Source: Cupriavidus neocaledonicus
Lineage (GTDB): Bacteria; Pseudomonadota; Gammaproteobacteria; Burkholderiales; Burkholderiaceae
Reading direction: 5' to 3'
Length of the DNA stretch: 64,000 nucleotides
Assembly: GCF_000372525.1 (NCBI RefSeq)
Contig: NZ_AQUR01000084.1
Coordinates: forward strand, 1 to 64,000
Part shown: piece by piece, positions 43,434 to 51,749 of the stretch
Layout: each line of letters starts with the position of its first letter
Numbering within the stretch: position 1 is the first letter of the stretch
Made by a program: the position numbers and the translations under genes
Notes under the pieces: generated by a model
What the model was told of the DNA's origin: nothing
What the model saw: the letters and a program-made list of their open reading frames with translations, nothing else
Database searches by the model: none

Positions 43434-45290
43434 ATGAACCACCCCTCGATGCAAGGTACGGCAGCCGTCAATGCGCCGGCCTGGGTCAAGCACCCCAAGC
43501 TGATCGCCTGGGTCGCGGAAATCGCCGCGCTGACCAAGCCCGACCAAATCTACTGGTGCGACGGCTCGCAGGAAGAATATGACCGCCTGTGCGAACAGAT
43601 GGTCGCCGCCGGCACCATGAAGCGGCTGAACCCGGCCAAGCGCAAGAACTCCTTCCTGGCACTGTCGGACCCGTCGGACGTGGCCCGCGTCGAAGACCGT
43701 ACCTTCATCTGCTCCGAGAAGCAGGAAGATGCCGGCCCGACCAACAACTGGACCCCGCCGGCCGAGATGCGCCAGACCCTGGCCGGCCTGTTCGACGGCT
43801 GCATGCGCGGCCGCACCCTGTATGTGGTGCCGTTCTCGATGGGGCCGCTGGGTTCGCCGATCGCCCATATCGGCGTGGAACTGTCCGATTCGCCGTACGT
43901 GGCGGTCAACATGCGCATCATGACCCGCATGGGCAAGGCCGTGTACGAGGTGCTGGGCAGCGACGGCGCCTTCGTGCCGTGCGTGCACACCGTGGGCAAG
44001 CCGCTGGCCGCCGGCGAGCAGGACGCGGCGTGGCCGTGCAACCCGACCAAGTACATCGTGCATTTCCCGGAAACGCGCGAGATCTGGTCGTTCGGCTCGG
44101 GCTACGGCGGCAATGCGCTGCTGGGCAAGAAGTGCTTTGCGCTGCGTATTGCCTCGACCATGGGCCGCGACGAAGGCTGGCTCGCCGAGCACATGCTGAT
44201 CCTCGGCGTGACCTCGCCCGAAGGCAAGAAATACCATGTCGCCGCCGCCTTCCCGTCGGCCTGCGGCAAGACCAACTTCGCCATGCTGATCCCGCCCAAG
44301 GGCTTCGAGGGCTGGAAGGTCACCACCATCGGCGACGACATCGCCTGGATCAAGCCGGGCAAGGACGGCCGCCTGTACGCGATCAACCCGGAAGCCGGCT
44401 ACTTCGGCGTGGCGCCGGGCACCAGCGAGAAGACCAACTACAACGCGATGGCGACGCTCAAGGAGAACGTCATCTTCACCAACGTGGCGCTGACCGACGA
44501 TGGCGACGTGTGGTGGGAAGGCATGACCAGGGAAGCGCCCGCGCACCTGATCGACTGGCAGGGCAAGGACTGGACCCCGGAGCTTGCCAAGGCCACCGGC
44601 GCCAAGGCCGCGCACCCGAACGCGCGCTTCACCGCGCCCGCGTCGCAATGCCCGTCGATCGACGACAACTGGGACAACCCGGCCGGCGTACCCATCGATG
44701 CGTTCATCTTCGGCGGCCGCCGCTCGACCACGGTGCCGCTGGTGACCGAGGCACGCGACTGGACCGAAGGCGTGTACATGGCCGCCACCATGGGCTCGGA
44801 AACCACCGCGGCGGCCGCCGGCCAGCAAGGCGTGGTGCGCCGCGACCCGTTCGCCATGCTGCCGTTCTGCGGCTACAACATGAGCGACTACTTCGGCCAC
44901 TGGCTCGAACTGGGCAAGAAGCTCGAAGCCGCGGGGGCGAAGCTGCCGAAGATCTACTGCGTCAACTGGTTCCGCAAGGATGCCGACGGCAACTTCGTGT
45001 GGCCGGGCTTTGGCGAGAACATGCGCGTGCTGTCGTGGATGATCGACCGCGTCGAAGGCAAGGGGCAGGGCGCCGAGCATGTGTTCGGCACCTCGCCGCG
45101 CTACCAGGACCTGAACTGGAACGGCGTCGAGTTCTCGCCGGCGCAGTTCGAGCAGGTGACCTCGATCGACCGTGACGCCTGGCAGAAGGAACTGGCGCTG
45201 CACGACGAGCTGTTCACGCAGCTGAAGCACCACCTGCCGCAGGCCCTGGCGCAGACGCGCGCGGCGCTCGGCAAGCGACTGGACGGCTAA
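43434..45290 (+). CDS. pckG: Phosphoenolpyruvate carboxykinase (GTP)
   Basis: This 618-residue enzyme converts oxaloacetate and GTP to phosphoenolpyruvate, CO2 and GDP, the committing step of gluconeogenesis. The length fits the GTP-dependent class. The kinase P-loop [14 protein letters not shown] lies near 270-283 with the hyper-reactive Cys inside it, and [27 protein letters not shown] and [14 protein letters not shown] are metal- and nucleotide-site blocks. TGGAG lies 9 nt before the ATG. It stands alone. The region between it and the convergent response-regulator gene holds two palindromic repeats. Confidence 0.98.
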   Translation: MNHPSMQGTAAVNAPAWVKHPKLIAWVAEIAALTKPDQIYWCDGSQEEYDRLCEQMVAAGTMKRLNPAKRKNSFLALSDPSDVARVEDRTFICSEKQEDAGPTNNWTPPAEMRQTLAGLFDGCMRGRTLYVVPFSMGPLGSPIAHIGVELSDSPYVAVNMRIMTRMGKAVYEVLGSDGAFVPCVHTVGKPLAAGEQDAAWPCNPTKYIVHFPETREIWSFGSGYGGNALLGKKCFALRIASTMGRDEGWLAEHMLILGVTSPEGKKYHVAAAFPSACGKTNFAMLIPPKGFEGWKVTTIGDDIAWIKPGKDGRLYAINPEAGYFGVAPGTSEKTNYNAMATLKENVIFTNVALTDDGDVWWEGMTREAPAHLIDWQGKDWTPELAKATGAKAAHPNARFTAPASQCPSIDDNWDNPAGVPIDAFIFGGRRSTTVPLVTEARDWTEGVYMAATMGSETTAAAAGQQGVVRRDPFAMLPFCGYNMSDYFGHWLELGKKLEAAGAKLPKIYCVNWFRKDADGNFVWPGFGENMRVLSWMIDRVEGKGQGAEHVFGTSPRYQDLNWNGVEFSPAQFEQVTSIDRDAWQKELALHDELFTQLKHHLPQALAQTRAALGKRLDG

Positions 45291-45315
45291 ACAGGCCGCA
45301 TCGCGCCGGTTTGCT

Positions 45316-45339
45316 CCCCTCCCGCGCGCGGGAGAGGGG
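45316..45339. repeat. Dispersed palindromic repeat, copy 5 (head-to-head pair, left)
   Basis: CCCCTCCCGC-GC-GCGGGAGAGGGG is the same palindrome with a 2-nt deletion in the left arm, followed on the right by CCGGGGTGAGGGCAGG. It is 26 nt after the pckG stop and may aid termination. Confidence 0.8.
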
Positions 45340-45436
45340 CCGGGGTGAGGGCAGGAGCGTCAAAGACTGAGGCCTGCGGGTTTTAACCGTTGGCTCCGCT
45401 TGATGTGGTTCCTTGTCAGACCACCCCTCACCCCGG

Positions 45437-45462
45437 TCCCTCTCCCCATGAGGGGAGAGGGA
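45437..45462. repeat. Dispersed palindromic repeat, copy 6 (head-to-head pair, right)
   Basis: TCCCTCTCCCC-ATGA-GGGGAGAGGGA is a perfect 11-bp-arm palindrome with its tail CCCCTCACCCCGG on the left. It mirrors copy 5 across about 100 bp, the same arrangement as copies 1 and 2. Confidence 0.75.
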
Positions 45463-45537
45463 GAACACCTTGCTTAGGCAAGTTCAGGCGGTTTGGGAGC
45501 ACCCAAAACCGCTCTCCTCGTTTGCGTCGTGGCGTCC

Positions 45538-46224
45538 TCAGCCGCCCTCGCTGTCCCCCAGCGTCTCCACCGCATACTTCACCAGCCCGGCGCGCCCCTC
45601 GATCCCCAGCTTGCGCTTCAGGTTCAGCCGGTGGGTCTCGACGGTGCGCACCGACACCCCCAGCTGCGCCGCGATCTCCTTGTTGGCCAGGCCGCGGCCG
45701 ATGCCGCGCAGGATATCGCGCTCGCGCGGCGTGAGCGCGTCGAGCGGGCCCGCCGCGGGGCTTTGCTCGGCGATGCCGCGCGCGATGCGGGCACTGTAGA
45801 ACACGCGCCCCGCCAGCACCGAGCGGATCGCCGCGATCAGTTCGTCGGCCGGGGCGTCCTTGAGCACATAGCCGCGTGCGCCGGCGCGCACGGCCTGGCG
45901 CACGTACTCGAGGTTGTCGTGCATCGACACGATCAGCACCGCCAGTTCGGGATAGCGGTCATGCAGCGCCGCCGCCAGTGCAATGCCGCCCATGCCGCGC
46001 ATGCCGATATCGGTGATCACCAGGTCCGGCATCTCGGCCGCGCCGGCGCGCTCCAGCCACGCCAGCGCGGCTTCGCCGTCGTCGGCTTCGCCGACCACGC
46101 GCAGCCCGGGCTGCAGCGCCAGGTGCATGCGCATGCCGTCGCGCACCAGCGCGTGGTCGTCGATCAGCAGCACGCGCGCGGGTGCTTCGTTGGCTTCGCT
46201 ATCTTGGGCAAGAAACTGGATCAT
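45538..46224 (-). CDS. NarL/LuxR-family response regulator
   Basis: This 228-residue regulator has a receiver domain with acidic pocket D22-D23 and phosphoacceptor D72 (LVITDIGM), and a Lys in YVLKDAPADELI. The C-terminal LuxR helix-turn-helix reads LTPRERDILRGIGRGLANKEIAAQLGVSVRTVETHRLNLKRKL. Its ATG overlaps the kinase stop as ATGA, so kinase and regulator are translationally coupled. Palindromes in the kinase-cstA gap are its probable targets, suggesting control of cstA and perhaps its own operon. Confidence 0.95.
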   Translation of the reverse strand: MIQFLAQDSEANEAPARVLLIDDHALVRDGMRMHLALQPGLRVVGEADDGEAALAWLERAGAAEMPDLVITDIGMRGMGGIALAAALHDRYPELAVLIVSMHDNLEYVRQAVRAGARGYVLKDAPADELIAAIRSVLAGRVFYSARIARGIAEQSPAAGPLDALTPRERDILRGIGRGLANKEIAAQLGVSVRTVETHRLNLKRKLGIEGRAGLVKYAVETLGDSEGG

Positions 46225-47627
46225 GACTGCGAGGGTCCTGCGGAAACAGCTTCGCGCGCGGCGGCCGCGGGGCTGGCCAGCGGCAGCGAGGCGATGATCT
46301 GGGTGCCGCCCAGGCCGGAACGGATGTCGAACTGCCCGCACAGCGCGGCGATGCGCTCGCGCAGGTTGCGCAGGCCAATGCCGCGCTGCGGGTCGGCCTG
46401 CATGCGCGCGACGTCGAAGCCGTGGCCGTCGTCGCGCACGGCCAGGCGCGTGGCATCGGCATCGAAGGCGAGCGACACCGACACGCGCTGCGCGCCGGCG
46501 TGGCGCTCGACGTTGGTCAGCGCTTCCTGGGCAATGCGGAACAGCGCCGTGGCCTGCTCGTCGGGCAGTTCGCGCGGGGTGCCGCTTTGCGTCACCATGA
46601 TCTCGAGGCCGCTGCCGCCCTGCATCTCGCGCGCCAGGTGCTGGAGCGCGGCGAACAGCCCCAGGTCGTCGAGCAGCGCCGGGCGCAGGTTGCGCGCCAC
46701 GCGCCGCACTTCATTGAAGACCGTGTCGAGCCGGTTCAGCGCCATGCCCAGCACCGGCGCCACCGCCGCGCCTTCGGCCGGGGCCAGGCGCAGCCGGTTG
46801 GCGGCGGTTTCCAGCACCAGCTTGACCGAGACCAGCAACTGGCTGATGCCGTCGTGCAGCTCGCGCGACAGCCGCGCGCGCTCTTCTTCCTGCGACTGCA
46901 CCACGCGCTGCGCCAGCTGGCGCAGCTTGGCGTCGGCCTCGCGGTGTTCGCTGACGTTCAGCGCCAGGCCGCTGGCCGCCACCAGCAGGATGCTGATGCC
47001 GGCGATCACGCCGATCCACGCCATGGTCTCGCGGATATCGGTCTCGGCGCGCGCGTCGAGCTGGCGCAGCGTGCTTTCGACGTCATCCAGGTAGATGCCG
47101 GTGCCGAGCATCCAGCCCCATTCGGGCACCGCCACCACGTAGCCGAGCTTGGGCGCCAGCTGCTGCGACGAGGGCTTGCGCCACTGGTAGCGCACCGCGC
47201 CGCCCCCGCCCCTGGCCGCGGCGATCAGCTGCTGGATGGTGGGCGCGCCCTGCGGGTCGCGCAGCGCCCACAGATCCTGGCCCACCAGCTCGGGCTGGCG
47301 CGGATGCATCAGGTTGCGGCCCTGCAGGTCGTACAGGAAGAAGTAGCCGTCGGGGCCGTAGTCGAGCCGGGCCAGCGCTTGCATCGCCGCCTGGCGCGTG
47401 GCGTCGTCGTTGCGGCCGGAGCGCACCAGCGGCGCGATCGCGCTCTGCGCCAGTTCCACGTAGTGGCGCAGCTCGGTCTCCTTGCTCTGCAGGTAGGCGG
47501 CCTCGACCAGCGCCCGTTCATGCTGCGCCAGCTGGGTGGCCTGGAAGCGCACCGCCAGCGCGATGCCGAGCATCGCCACCGCGAGCGGCGCCACGGCGAG
47601 CAACAGGATTTTCTGGCGGAGTTTCAT
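46221..47627 (-). CDS. Cache-domain sensor histidine kinase (HisKA_3 type)
   Basis: This 468-residue membrane kinase has TM1 at about 10-27, a periplasmic single-Cache sensor domain (about 35-190, with DYGPDGYFFLYDLQGRNLMHP and WGWMLGTGIYLDDVE), TM2 at about 205-225, a HisKA_3 domain with the phospho-His in RARLSRELHDGISQLL, and an HATPase (NVERHAGAQ, DDGHGFD, RGIGLRNLRER). Such Cache domains bind small carboxylates in many kinases. It lies divergent from cstA, so pyruvate or a related C2-C3 acid is a sensible guess for its signal. The chosen ATG begins the first membrane segment. Confidence 0.93.
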   Translation of the reverse strand: MKLRQKILLLAVAPLAVAMLGIALAVRFQATQLAQHERALVEAAYLQSKETELRHYVELAQSAIAPLVRSGRNDDATRQAAMQALARLDYGPDGYFFLYDLQGRNLMHPRQPELVGQDLWALRDPQGAPTIQQLIAAARGGGGAVRYQWRKPSSQQLAPKLGYVVAVPEWGWMLGTGIYLDDVESTLRQLDARAETDIRETMAWIGVIAGISILLVAASGLALNVSEHREADAKLRQLAQRVVQSQEEERARLSRELHDGISQLLVSVKLVLETAANRLRLAPAEGAAVAPVLGMALNRLDTVFNEVRRVARNLRPALLDDLGLFAALQHLAREMQGGSGLEIMVTQSGTPRELPDEQATALFRIAQEALTNVERHAGAQRVSVSLAFDADATRLAVRDDGHGFDVARMQADPQRGIGLRNLRERIAALCGQFDIRSGLGGTQIIASLPLASPAAAAREAVSAGPSQS

Positions 47628-47687
47628 ACAGGACCGGGGAACGGGGGTAAACACCGATGCCGCGCAGGCGGCATGCCACCGTCGACT

Positions 47688-47724
47688 TGCGTAGTACTAC
47701 GCAGAAGTGCTGCGTAGTTACGCG
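47688..47724. promoter_or_regulatory. Tandem palindromes, candidate response-regulator operators for cstA
   Basis: TGCGTAGTACTACGCA (47688-47703) is a perfect 16-bp palindrome. About 24 bp on, GCGTA-GT-TACGC (47712-47723) is a shorter perfect palindrome sharing the GCGTA/TACGC arms. Arms of this type suit a NarL/LuxR-type dimer, and the adjacent operon encodes one. Confidence 0.6.
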
Positions 47725-47800
47725 CTTGTGCCGGGTTTGGCGGCTGTCAATACTACACGCCGGACGCGCAAGCCGCCCCAACATGCGGCGCGGGTCCACG

Positions 47801-47840
47801 CAGTTGGTGCACCGCCTACCCGGTTGGTGCATCGCCTGCC
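47801..47840 (+). repeat. Two 20-bp tandem repeats in the cstA leader
   Basis: CAGTTGGTGCACCGCCTACC is followed directly by CGGTTGGTGCATCGCCTGCC, identical at 17 of 20 positions. The copies lie about 190 nt before cstA, downstream of the palindromes, and could be further regulator sites or leader RNA elements. Confidence 0.6.
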
Positions 47841-48029
47841 TGCCAGACGAGACCCGGAAACGACACGAACCGGGCGCGCAGCAATTCATTCCAGCAGCCC
47901 AGGAGACCCCTCACCGCCGGATTGCCGTCGCTGCCCGCCTCAGGCGCCCGCCGCCGACCCGCCCGTTGCCAGTTGCCAGTCCTTCGCCGCCGCAGGCTTT
48001 CCAAATCCCGGTCTGAGGAGACCTTCACT

Positions 48030-50102
48030 ATGAATCGCATCGGAGAACACCTGGTGTGGCTGGCCGTCGCCATCCTTGGCGCGTTTGCCTTCGGCACCGT
48101 CGCGCTCGCGCGCGGCGAAGCCGTCAGCGCGCTGTGGATCGTGGTTGCCGCGCTCTGCATCTACCTGATCGCCTATCGGTACTACAGCCGCTTCATCGCC
48201 GACAAGGTGATGCAGCTCGATCCCAAGCGCATGACGCCCGCGTGGCGCCATAACGATGGCCTGGACTACGTGCCGACCAACAAGGCGGTGCTGTTCGGCC
48301 ACCACTTCGCCGCGATTGCCGGCGCCGGCCCGCTGGTGGGCCCGGTGCTGGCCGCGCAGATGGGCTATATGCCCGGCATGCTGTGGCTGCTGGCCGGCGT
48401 GGTGTTCGCCGGTGCGGTGCAGGACTTCATGGTGCTGTTCATCTCGACGCGCCGCGACGGCCGCTCGCTGGGCGACCTGGTCAAGTCCGAGATGGGCACG
48501 GTGCCGGGCATGATCGCGCTGTTCGGGTGCTTCATGATCATGATCATCATCCTGGCGGTGCTGGCGCTGATCGTGGTGAAGGCCCTGGCGGACTCGCCGT
48601 GGGGCACCTTCACCGTGGCGGTGACCATCCCCATCGCCATCTTCATGGGCATCTATACCCGCTATATCCGCCCGGGCCGCATCGGCGAGGTCTCGGTGAT
48701 CGGCTTCGTGCTGCTGATGCTGGCCATCATCGGCGGCCAGTACGTGCATGAAAGCGCGACCCTGGCGCCGCTGTTCACCTACGACGGCAAGGCGCTGACC
48801 TGGATGCTGATCATCTACGGCTTTGTCGCCGCGGTGCTGCCGGTGTGGCTGCTGCTGGCCCCGCGCGACTACCTGTCGACCTTCCTGAAGATCGGCACCA
48901 TCATCGCGCTCGCGGTAGGCATCCTGATCGTCGCGCCGGAACTGAAGATGCCGGCCTTCACGCAGTTCGCCGCGGGCGGCGGGCCGGTGTGGTCGGGCAA
49001 CCTGTTCCCGTTCCTGTTCATCACCATCGCCTGCGGCGCGGTGTCGGGCTTCCACGCGCTGATCTCGTCGGGCACCACGCCCAAGCTGCTCGAGAACGAG
49101 ACCCACGCGCGCTTCATCGGCTACGGCGCGATGCTGGCCGAGTCCTTCGTCGCCATCATGGCGCTGGTGGCCGCCGCGGTGATCGAGCCGGGCGTGTACT
49201 TCGCCATGAACAGCCCCGCGGCCGTGATCGGCACCACGCCGGAAGCGGTGGCGCAGGCGGTCTCGACCTGGGGCTTCGTGATCACGCCGGACGTGCTGGT
49301 GCAGACCGCCAGGGACGTCGGCGAGAACACCATCATCTCGCGCGCCGGCGGCGCCCCGACGCTGGCCGTCGGCATCGCCCACATCCTGCACCAGGTGGTC
49401 GGCGGCCAGGCCATGATGGCGTTCTGGTACCACTTCGCCATCCTGTTCGAGGCGCTCTTCATCCTGACCGCCGTCGACGCGGGCACCCGCGCCGGCCGCT
49501 TCATGCTGCAGGACCTGCTGGGCAGCTTCGTGCCGTCGATGAAGCGCACCGACTCGCTGCCGGCCAACCTGATCGCCACCGCGCTGACGGTGGCCGCGTG
49601 GGGCTACTTCCTGTACCAGGGCGTGGTCGATCCGCTCGGCGGCATCAACACGCTGTGGCCGCTGTTCGGTATCTCCAACCAGATGCTGGCCGCGGTGGCG
49701 CTGGTGCTGGGCACCTGCGTGCTGGTCAAGATGAAGCGCGGCCAGTACGCCTGGGTCACGCTGGTCCCGACGGTCTGGCTGCTGATCTGCACGCTGACCG
49801 CCGGCTGGCAGAAGCTGTTCCACGCGGACCCGAAGGTCAGCTTCCTGACCCATGCCGCCAAGTTCAGCGCAGCCATCGCCGAAGGCAAGGTGCTGGCACC
49901 CGCCAAGTCGATGGAGCAGATGCACCGCATCGTCTTCAACGACTACCTGGACGCCGGCCTGTGCGCGCTGTTCATGGTGGTGGTGCTGTCGATCGTGTGC
50001 TACGGCTTCAAGACCGCGCTGCAGGCGCGCGCCGTGAACCGCCCGACCGACAAGGAAACGCCGTTCGAGCCGCTGCCCGGCGCCGCGTCGGCCCAGTCCT
50101 GA
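48030..50102 (+). CDS. cstA: CstA-family carbon starvation protein / pyruvate transporter
   Basis: This 690-residue polytopic membrane protein (about 16-18 helices) has the CstA signatures TNKAVLFGHHFAAIAGAGPLVGP, VSGFHALISSGTTPKLLENE and FEALFILTAVDAGTRAGRFML. CstA and its relative BtsT are pyruvate/H+ symporters in enteric bacteria, also linked to peptide uptake. GAGGAGA precedes the ATG. The small YbdD-type gene follows after 24 nt. It is divergent from a Cache kinase/NarL regulator pair that probably controls it, and pckG lies close by. Confidence 0.95.
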   Translation: MNRIGEHLVWLAVAILGAFAFGTVALARGEAVSALWIVVAALCIYLIAYRYYSRFIADKVMQLDPKRMTPAWRHNDGLDYVPTNKAVLFGHHFAAIAGAGPLVGPVLAAQMGYMPGMLWLLAGVVFAGAVQDFMVLFISTRRDGRSLGDLVKSEMGTVPGMIALFGCFMIMIIILAVLALIVVKALADSPWGTFTVAVTIPIAIFMGIYTRYIRPGRIGEVSVIGFVLLMLAIIGGQYVHESATLAPLFTYDGKALTWMLIIYGFVAAVLPVWLLLAPRDYLSTFLKIGTIIALAVGILIVAPELKMPAFTQFAAGGGPVWSGNLFPFLFITIACGAVSGFHALISSGTTPKLLENETHARFIGYGAMLAESFVAIMALVAAAVIEPGVYFAMNSPAAVIGTTPEAVAQAVSTWGFVITPDVLVQTARDVGENTIISRAGGAPTLAVGIAHILHQVVGGQAMMAFWYHFAILFEALFILTAVDAGTRAGRFMLQDLLGSFVPSMKRTDSLPANLIATALTVAAWGYFLYQGVVDPLGGINTLWPLFGISNQMLAAVALVLGTCVLVKMKRGQYAWVTLVPTVWLLICTLTAGWQKLFHADPKVSFLTHAAKFSAAIAEGKVLAPAKSMEQMHRIVFNDYLDAGLCALFMVVVLSIVCYGFKTALQARAVNRPTDKETPFEPLPGAASAQS

Positions 50103-50126
50103 CTCTCCCCTCGACAAGGAGCCGCC

Positions 50127-50321
50127 ATGCTGGAACAACTAGGCACCATGGGCCGGTACCTCGGGCAATCGCTGCGGCTGATGGTCGGGCTGCCCGACTA
50201 CCAGACCTACGTGGCGCATATGGAAAGCACGCACCCCGACCGTGCGCCGATGAGCTACGAGGAATTTTTCCGCGAGCGCCAGGAAGCGCGCTACGGCGGC
50301 GGCCAGGGCAAGTGCTGCTGA
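50127..50321 (+). CDS. YbdD/YjiX-family small protein (CstA partner)
   Basis: This 64-residue protein has the family pattern [43 protein letters not shown] and a C-terminal Cys pair (GKCC). Proteins of this DUF466 family are encoded directly after cstA or btsT in many bacteria and are needed for pyruvate transport in E. coli. AAGGAG precedes the ATG. It ends the operon and is followed by an intrinsic terminator. Confidence 0.93.
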   Translation: [64 protein letters not shown]

Positions 50322-50369
50322 GGCCCCGTTGAGCCGCGCCGCCGGACCTTGCCCGGCGGCAGACAATGC

Positions 50370-50402
50370 AGACAGGCGATCACATGATCGCCTGTCTTTT
50401 TA
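50370..50402 (+). terminator. Intrinsic terminator of cstA-ybdD
   Basis: AGACAGGCGATCA and TGATCGCCTGTCT form a perfect 13-bp stem around a minimal loop, followed by a T-run, about 50 nt after the stop. Confidence 0.9.
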
Positions 50403-50460
50403 TTAAGTGTTGTATTTTCACCGCGCCGTTGTCATGGCCCGATACCGTTTCTGCAGGGGG

Positions 50461-50486
50461 TTACAGGGCTTTACAGGTGGTTACAG
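50461..50486 (+). promoter_or_regulatory. Three TTACAG boxes phased at 10 bp upstream of the glycine-zipper gene
   Basis: TTACAG starts at 50461, 50471 and 50481, exactly one helical turn apart, 60-85 nt before the start codon. Such phasing is typical of OmpR/CpxR-like activators bound on one DNA face. The same box occurs twice upstream of the MdtA-like gene. Confidence 0.55.
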
Positions 50487-50546
50487 CAAGGCTGCGGCAC
50501 CTTATCTACACTTGCGACACATCATGGCAATTCGAGGAAAAAACAT

Positions 50547-51005
50547 ATGACTCGCCATCCCGTTCGCAACCTGACCGTTGCCCTTGCCCTGGCGGCCTGC
50601 GCGCTGCCGGCCATCGCGGGCGACATGAACAATGCCCTCGGCGGGGCGCTCGGCGGTGTCGCCGGTGCCGCTGTCGGCGGCGCGCTGGGCGGCAGCACCG
50701 GCGCGGTGATCGGCGGTGCGGTGGGTGGCGGCGCGGGTGGCGCGGTCACGTCCAACCGCCGCGAGCGCACCGGCGCCATTATCGGCGGCGCGCTCGGCGG
50801 TGGTGCCGGCACCGCGGCCGGCAACGCCATGGGCGGGCGCACCGGCGGCCTGATCGGCGCCGGCCTGGGCGGCGGCGCGGGCGCGGCGCTGGGCGGGAAT
50901 ATCTCGCGCAACAACTCGTACGACGACGATCGCCGCTACTACAACAACAGCCATTACAAGCGCAAGAAGCACAAGCACCATCATCGCCACCACTACGACG
51001 ATTAA
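50547..51005 (+). CDS. Glycine-zipper exported protein with His/Lys-rich tail
   Basis: This 152-residue protein has a signal peptide (to about ALPAIAG), then long GxxxG/GG-rich segments (about 30-116; GGALGGVAGAAVGGALGGST, GGRTGGLIGAGLGGGAGAAL) that form packed membrane-inserting helices, then a tail rich in Asn, Tyr, Lys and His (KRKKHKHHHRHHYDD). Glycine-zipper proteins of the YMGG/Rick_17kDa type sit in the outer membrane or envelope. The His-rich tail could bind metal. GAGG precedes the ATG. It is monocistronic, with a terminator behind and phased TTACAG boxes ahead, suggesting envelope-stress control. Confidence 0.85.
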   Translation: MTRHPVRNLTVALALAACALPAIAGDMNNALGGALGGVAGAAVGGALGGSTGAVIGGAVGGGAGGAVTSNRRERTGAIIGGALGGGAGTAAGNAMGGRTGGLIGAGLGGGAGAALGGNISRNNSYDDDRRYYNNSHYKRKKHKHHHRHHYDD

Positions 51006-51022
51006 GTCGCAGCGGGGTCAGC

Positions 51023-51048
51023 AAAACGGGCCATGATGGCCCGTTTTT
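51023..51048 (+). terminator. Intrinsic terminator of the glycine-zipper gene
   Basis: AAAACGGGCCAT pairs with ATGGCCCGTTTT around a single-base centre and runs into TTTTT, 18 nt after the stop. Confidence 0.85.
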
Positions 51049-51142
51049 CTTTGGGCTTCGGCGCCCCGCCCGAACCGCGTTGCATTGCGGCGTCTGGCAT
51101 AATCGACCACAGTCCGAGCCCGCTGCGCCGGCGCCAGAAACA

Positions 51143-51178
51143 AAGAAGCCCGCTACCGGTGCCGGTAGCGGGCTTCTT
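51143..51178 (-). terminator. Intrinsic terminator of the repeat-protein gene
   Basis: AAGAAGCCCGCTACCGG and CCGGTAGCGGGCTTCTT are perfectly complementary 17-mers with a 2-nt centre. On the minus strand the stem runs into TTTGTTT, so it mainly serves the minus-strand gene at 51258-51548. Confidence 0.8.
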
Positions 51179-51257
51179 CCCAATAAAGCGGGAGAGGCGC
51201 GGGGCGCTCTCCTAAAGACCTGTGGAGACCAGGTGCAAGCGGGCGGATCGCGCTGGC

Positions 51258-51548
51258 TCAGAGCGGCGCGCGATCGGTCGTGGTGTCGTACTTCGCGCCT
51301 TCCGAGAAGGTGTCGAACTTGCCAGTGCGTGCGCCGCCGGTGAAGGTGTCGAACTTGCCGGCCTTGGCACCGTCCGTGTACGGGTCGAACTTGCCGGCCC
51401 GGGCGCCATCGGCATAGACGTCGAAGCCGGCTACCTTGGCGCCGTCGGTGAAGACGTCGAACTGGCCGTTCTTGGCAAAGGCGGGCGCGGCGCAGAGGGC
51501 GGCAGCGACAGTGGCGACAGCGATGAGGGCGTAACGGTTGCTTTTCAT
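51258..51548 (-). CDS. Small secreted protein made of five 12-residue repeats
   Basis: This 96-residue protein has a signal peptide cut after APAFA near 25. The mature part is almost entirely a tandem repeat with unit FDxYTDGAKAGK: FDVFTDGAKVAG, FDVYADGARAGK, FDPYTDGAKAGK, FDTFTGGARTGK and FDTFSEGAKYDT. Each unit alternates aromatic, acidic and basic positions, suggesting a regular beta-turn fold or a ligand-binding array. AGGAAAGG precedes the ATG. It is divergent from a LysR gene that may regulate it. I do not recognise the family and no function can be assigned. Confidence 0.82.
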   Translation of the reverse strand: MKSNRYALIAVATVAAALCAAPAFAKNGQFDVFTDGAKVAGFDVYADGARAGKFDPYTDGAKAGKFDTFTGGARTGKFDTFSEGAKYDTTTDRAPL

Positions 51549-51749
51549 GATTCAGGCCTTTCCTATAGCGTGGATGCCTGATCCGGCACCTTCAGAGAAG
51601 GGGCATGTTGCATTGCGGCATCCGATGGCTAGATATTAGGCATTTCCCTCATATCAATAAATATCAGGATCCACAATGATTAGTTTTGATTCGGACAATA
51701 AAATAAGCTGATTGCGTAAGAATTCAGCAAAGAAACCGGAGACTATGTC

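Larger units (their letters stand above)
47628..48029. other. 402-bp divergent regulatory region between kinase and cstA
   Basis: No gene is supported. The left third carries two GCGTAG-type palindromes and a third half-site (ATACTACACG near 47750). The middle carries a 20-bp tandem repeat at 47801-47840. The cstA ribosome site (GAGGAGA) closes the region. Confidence 0.6.

Noticed and set aside
42921..45233. Antisense frame of 770 codons over pckG
   Set aside because: It gives compositionally biased translation without domains, opposite a clearly functional PEP carboxykinase.
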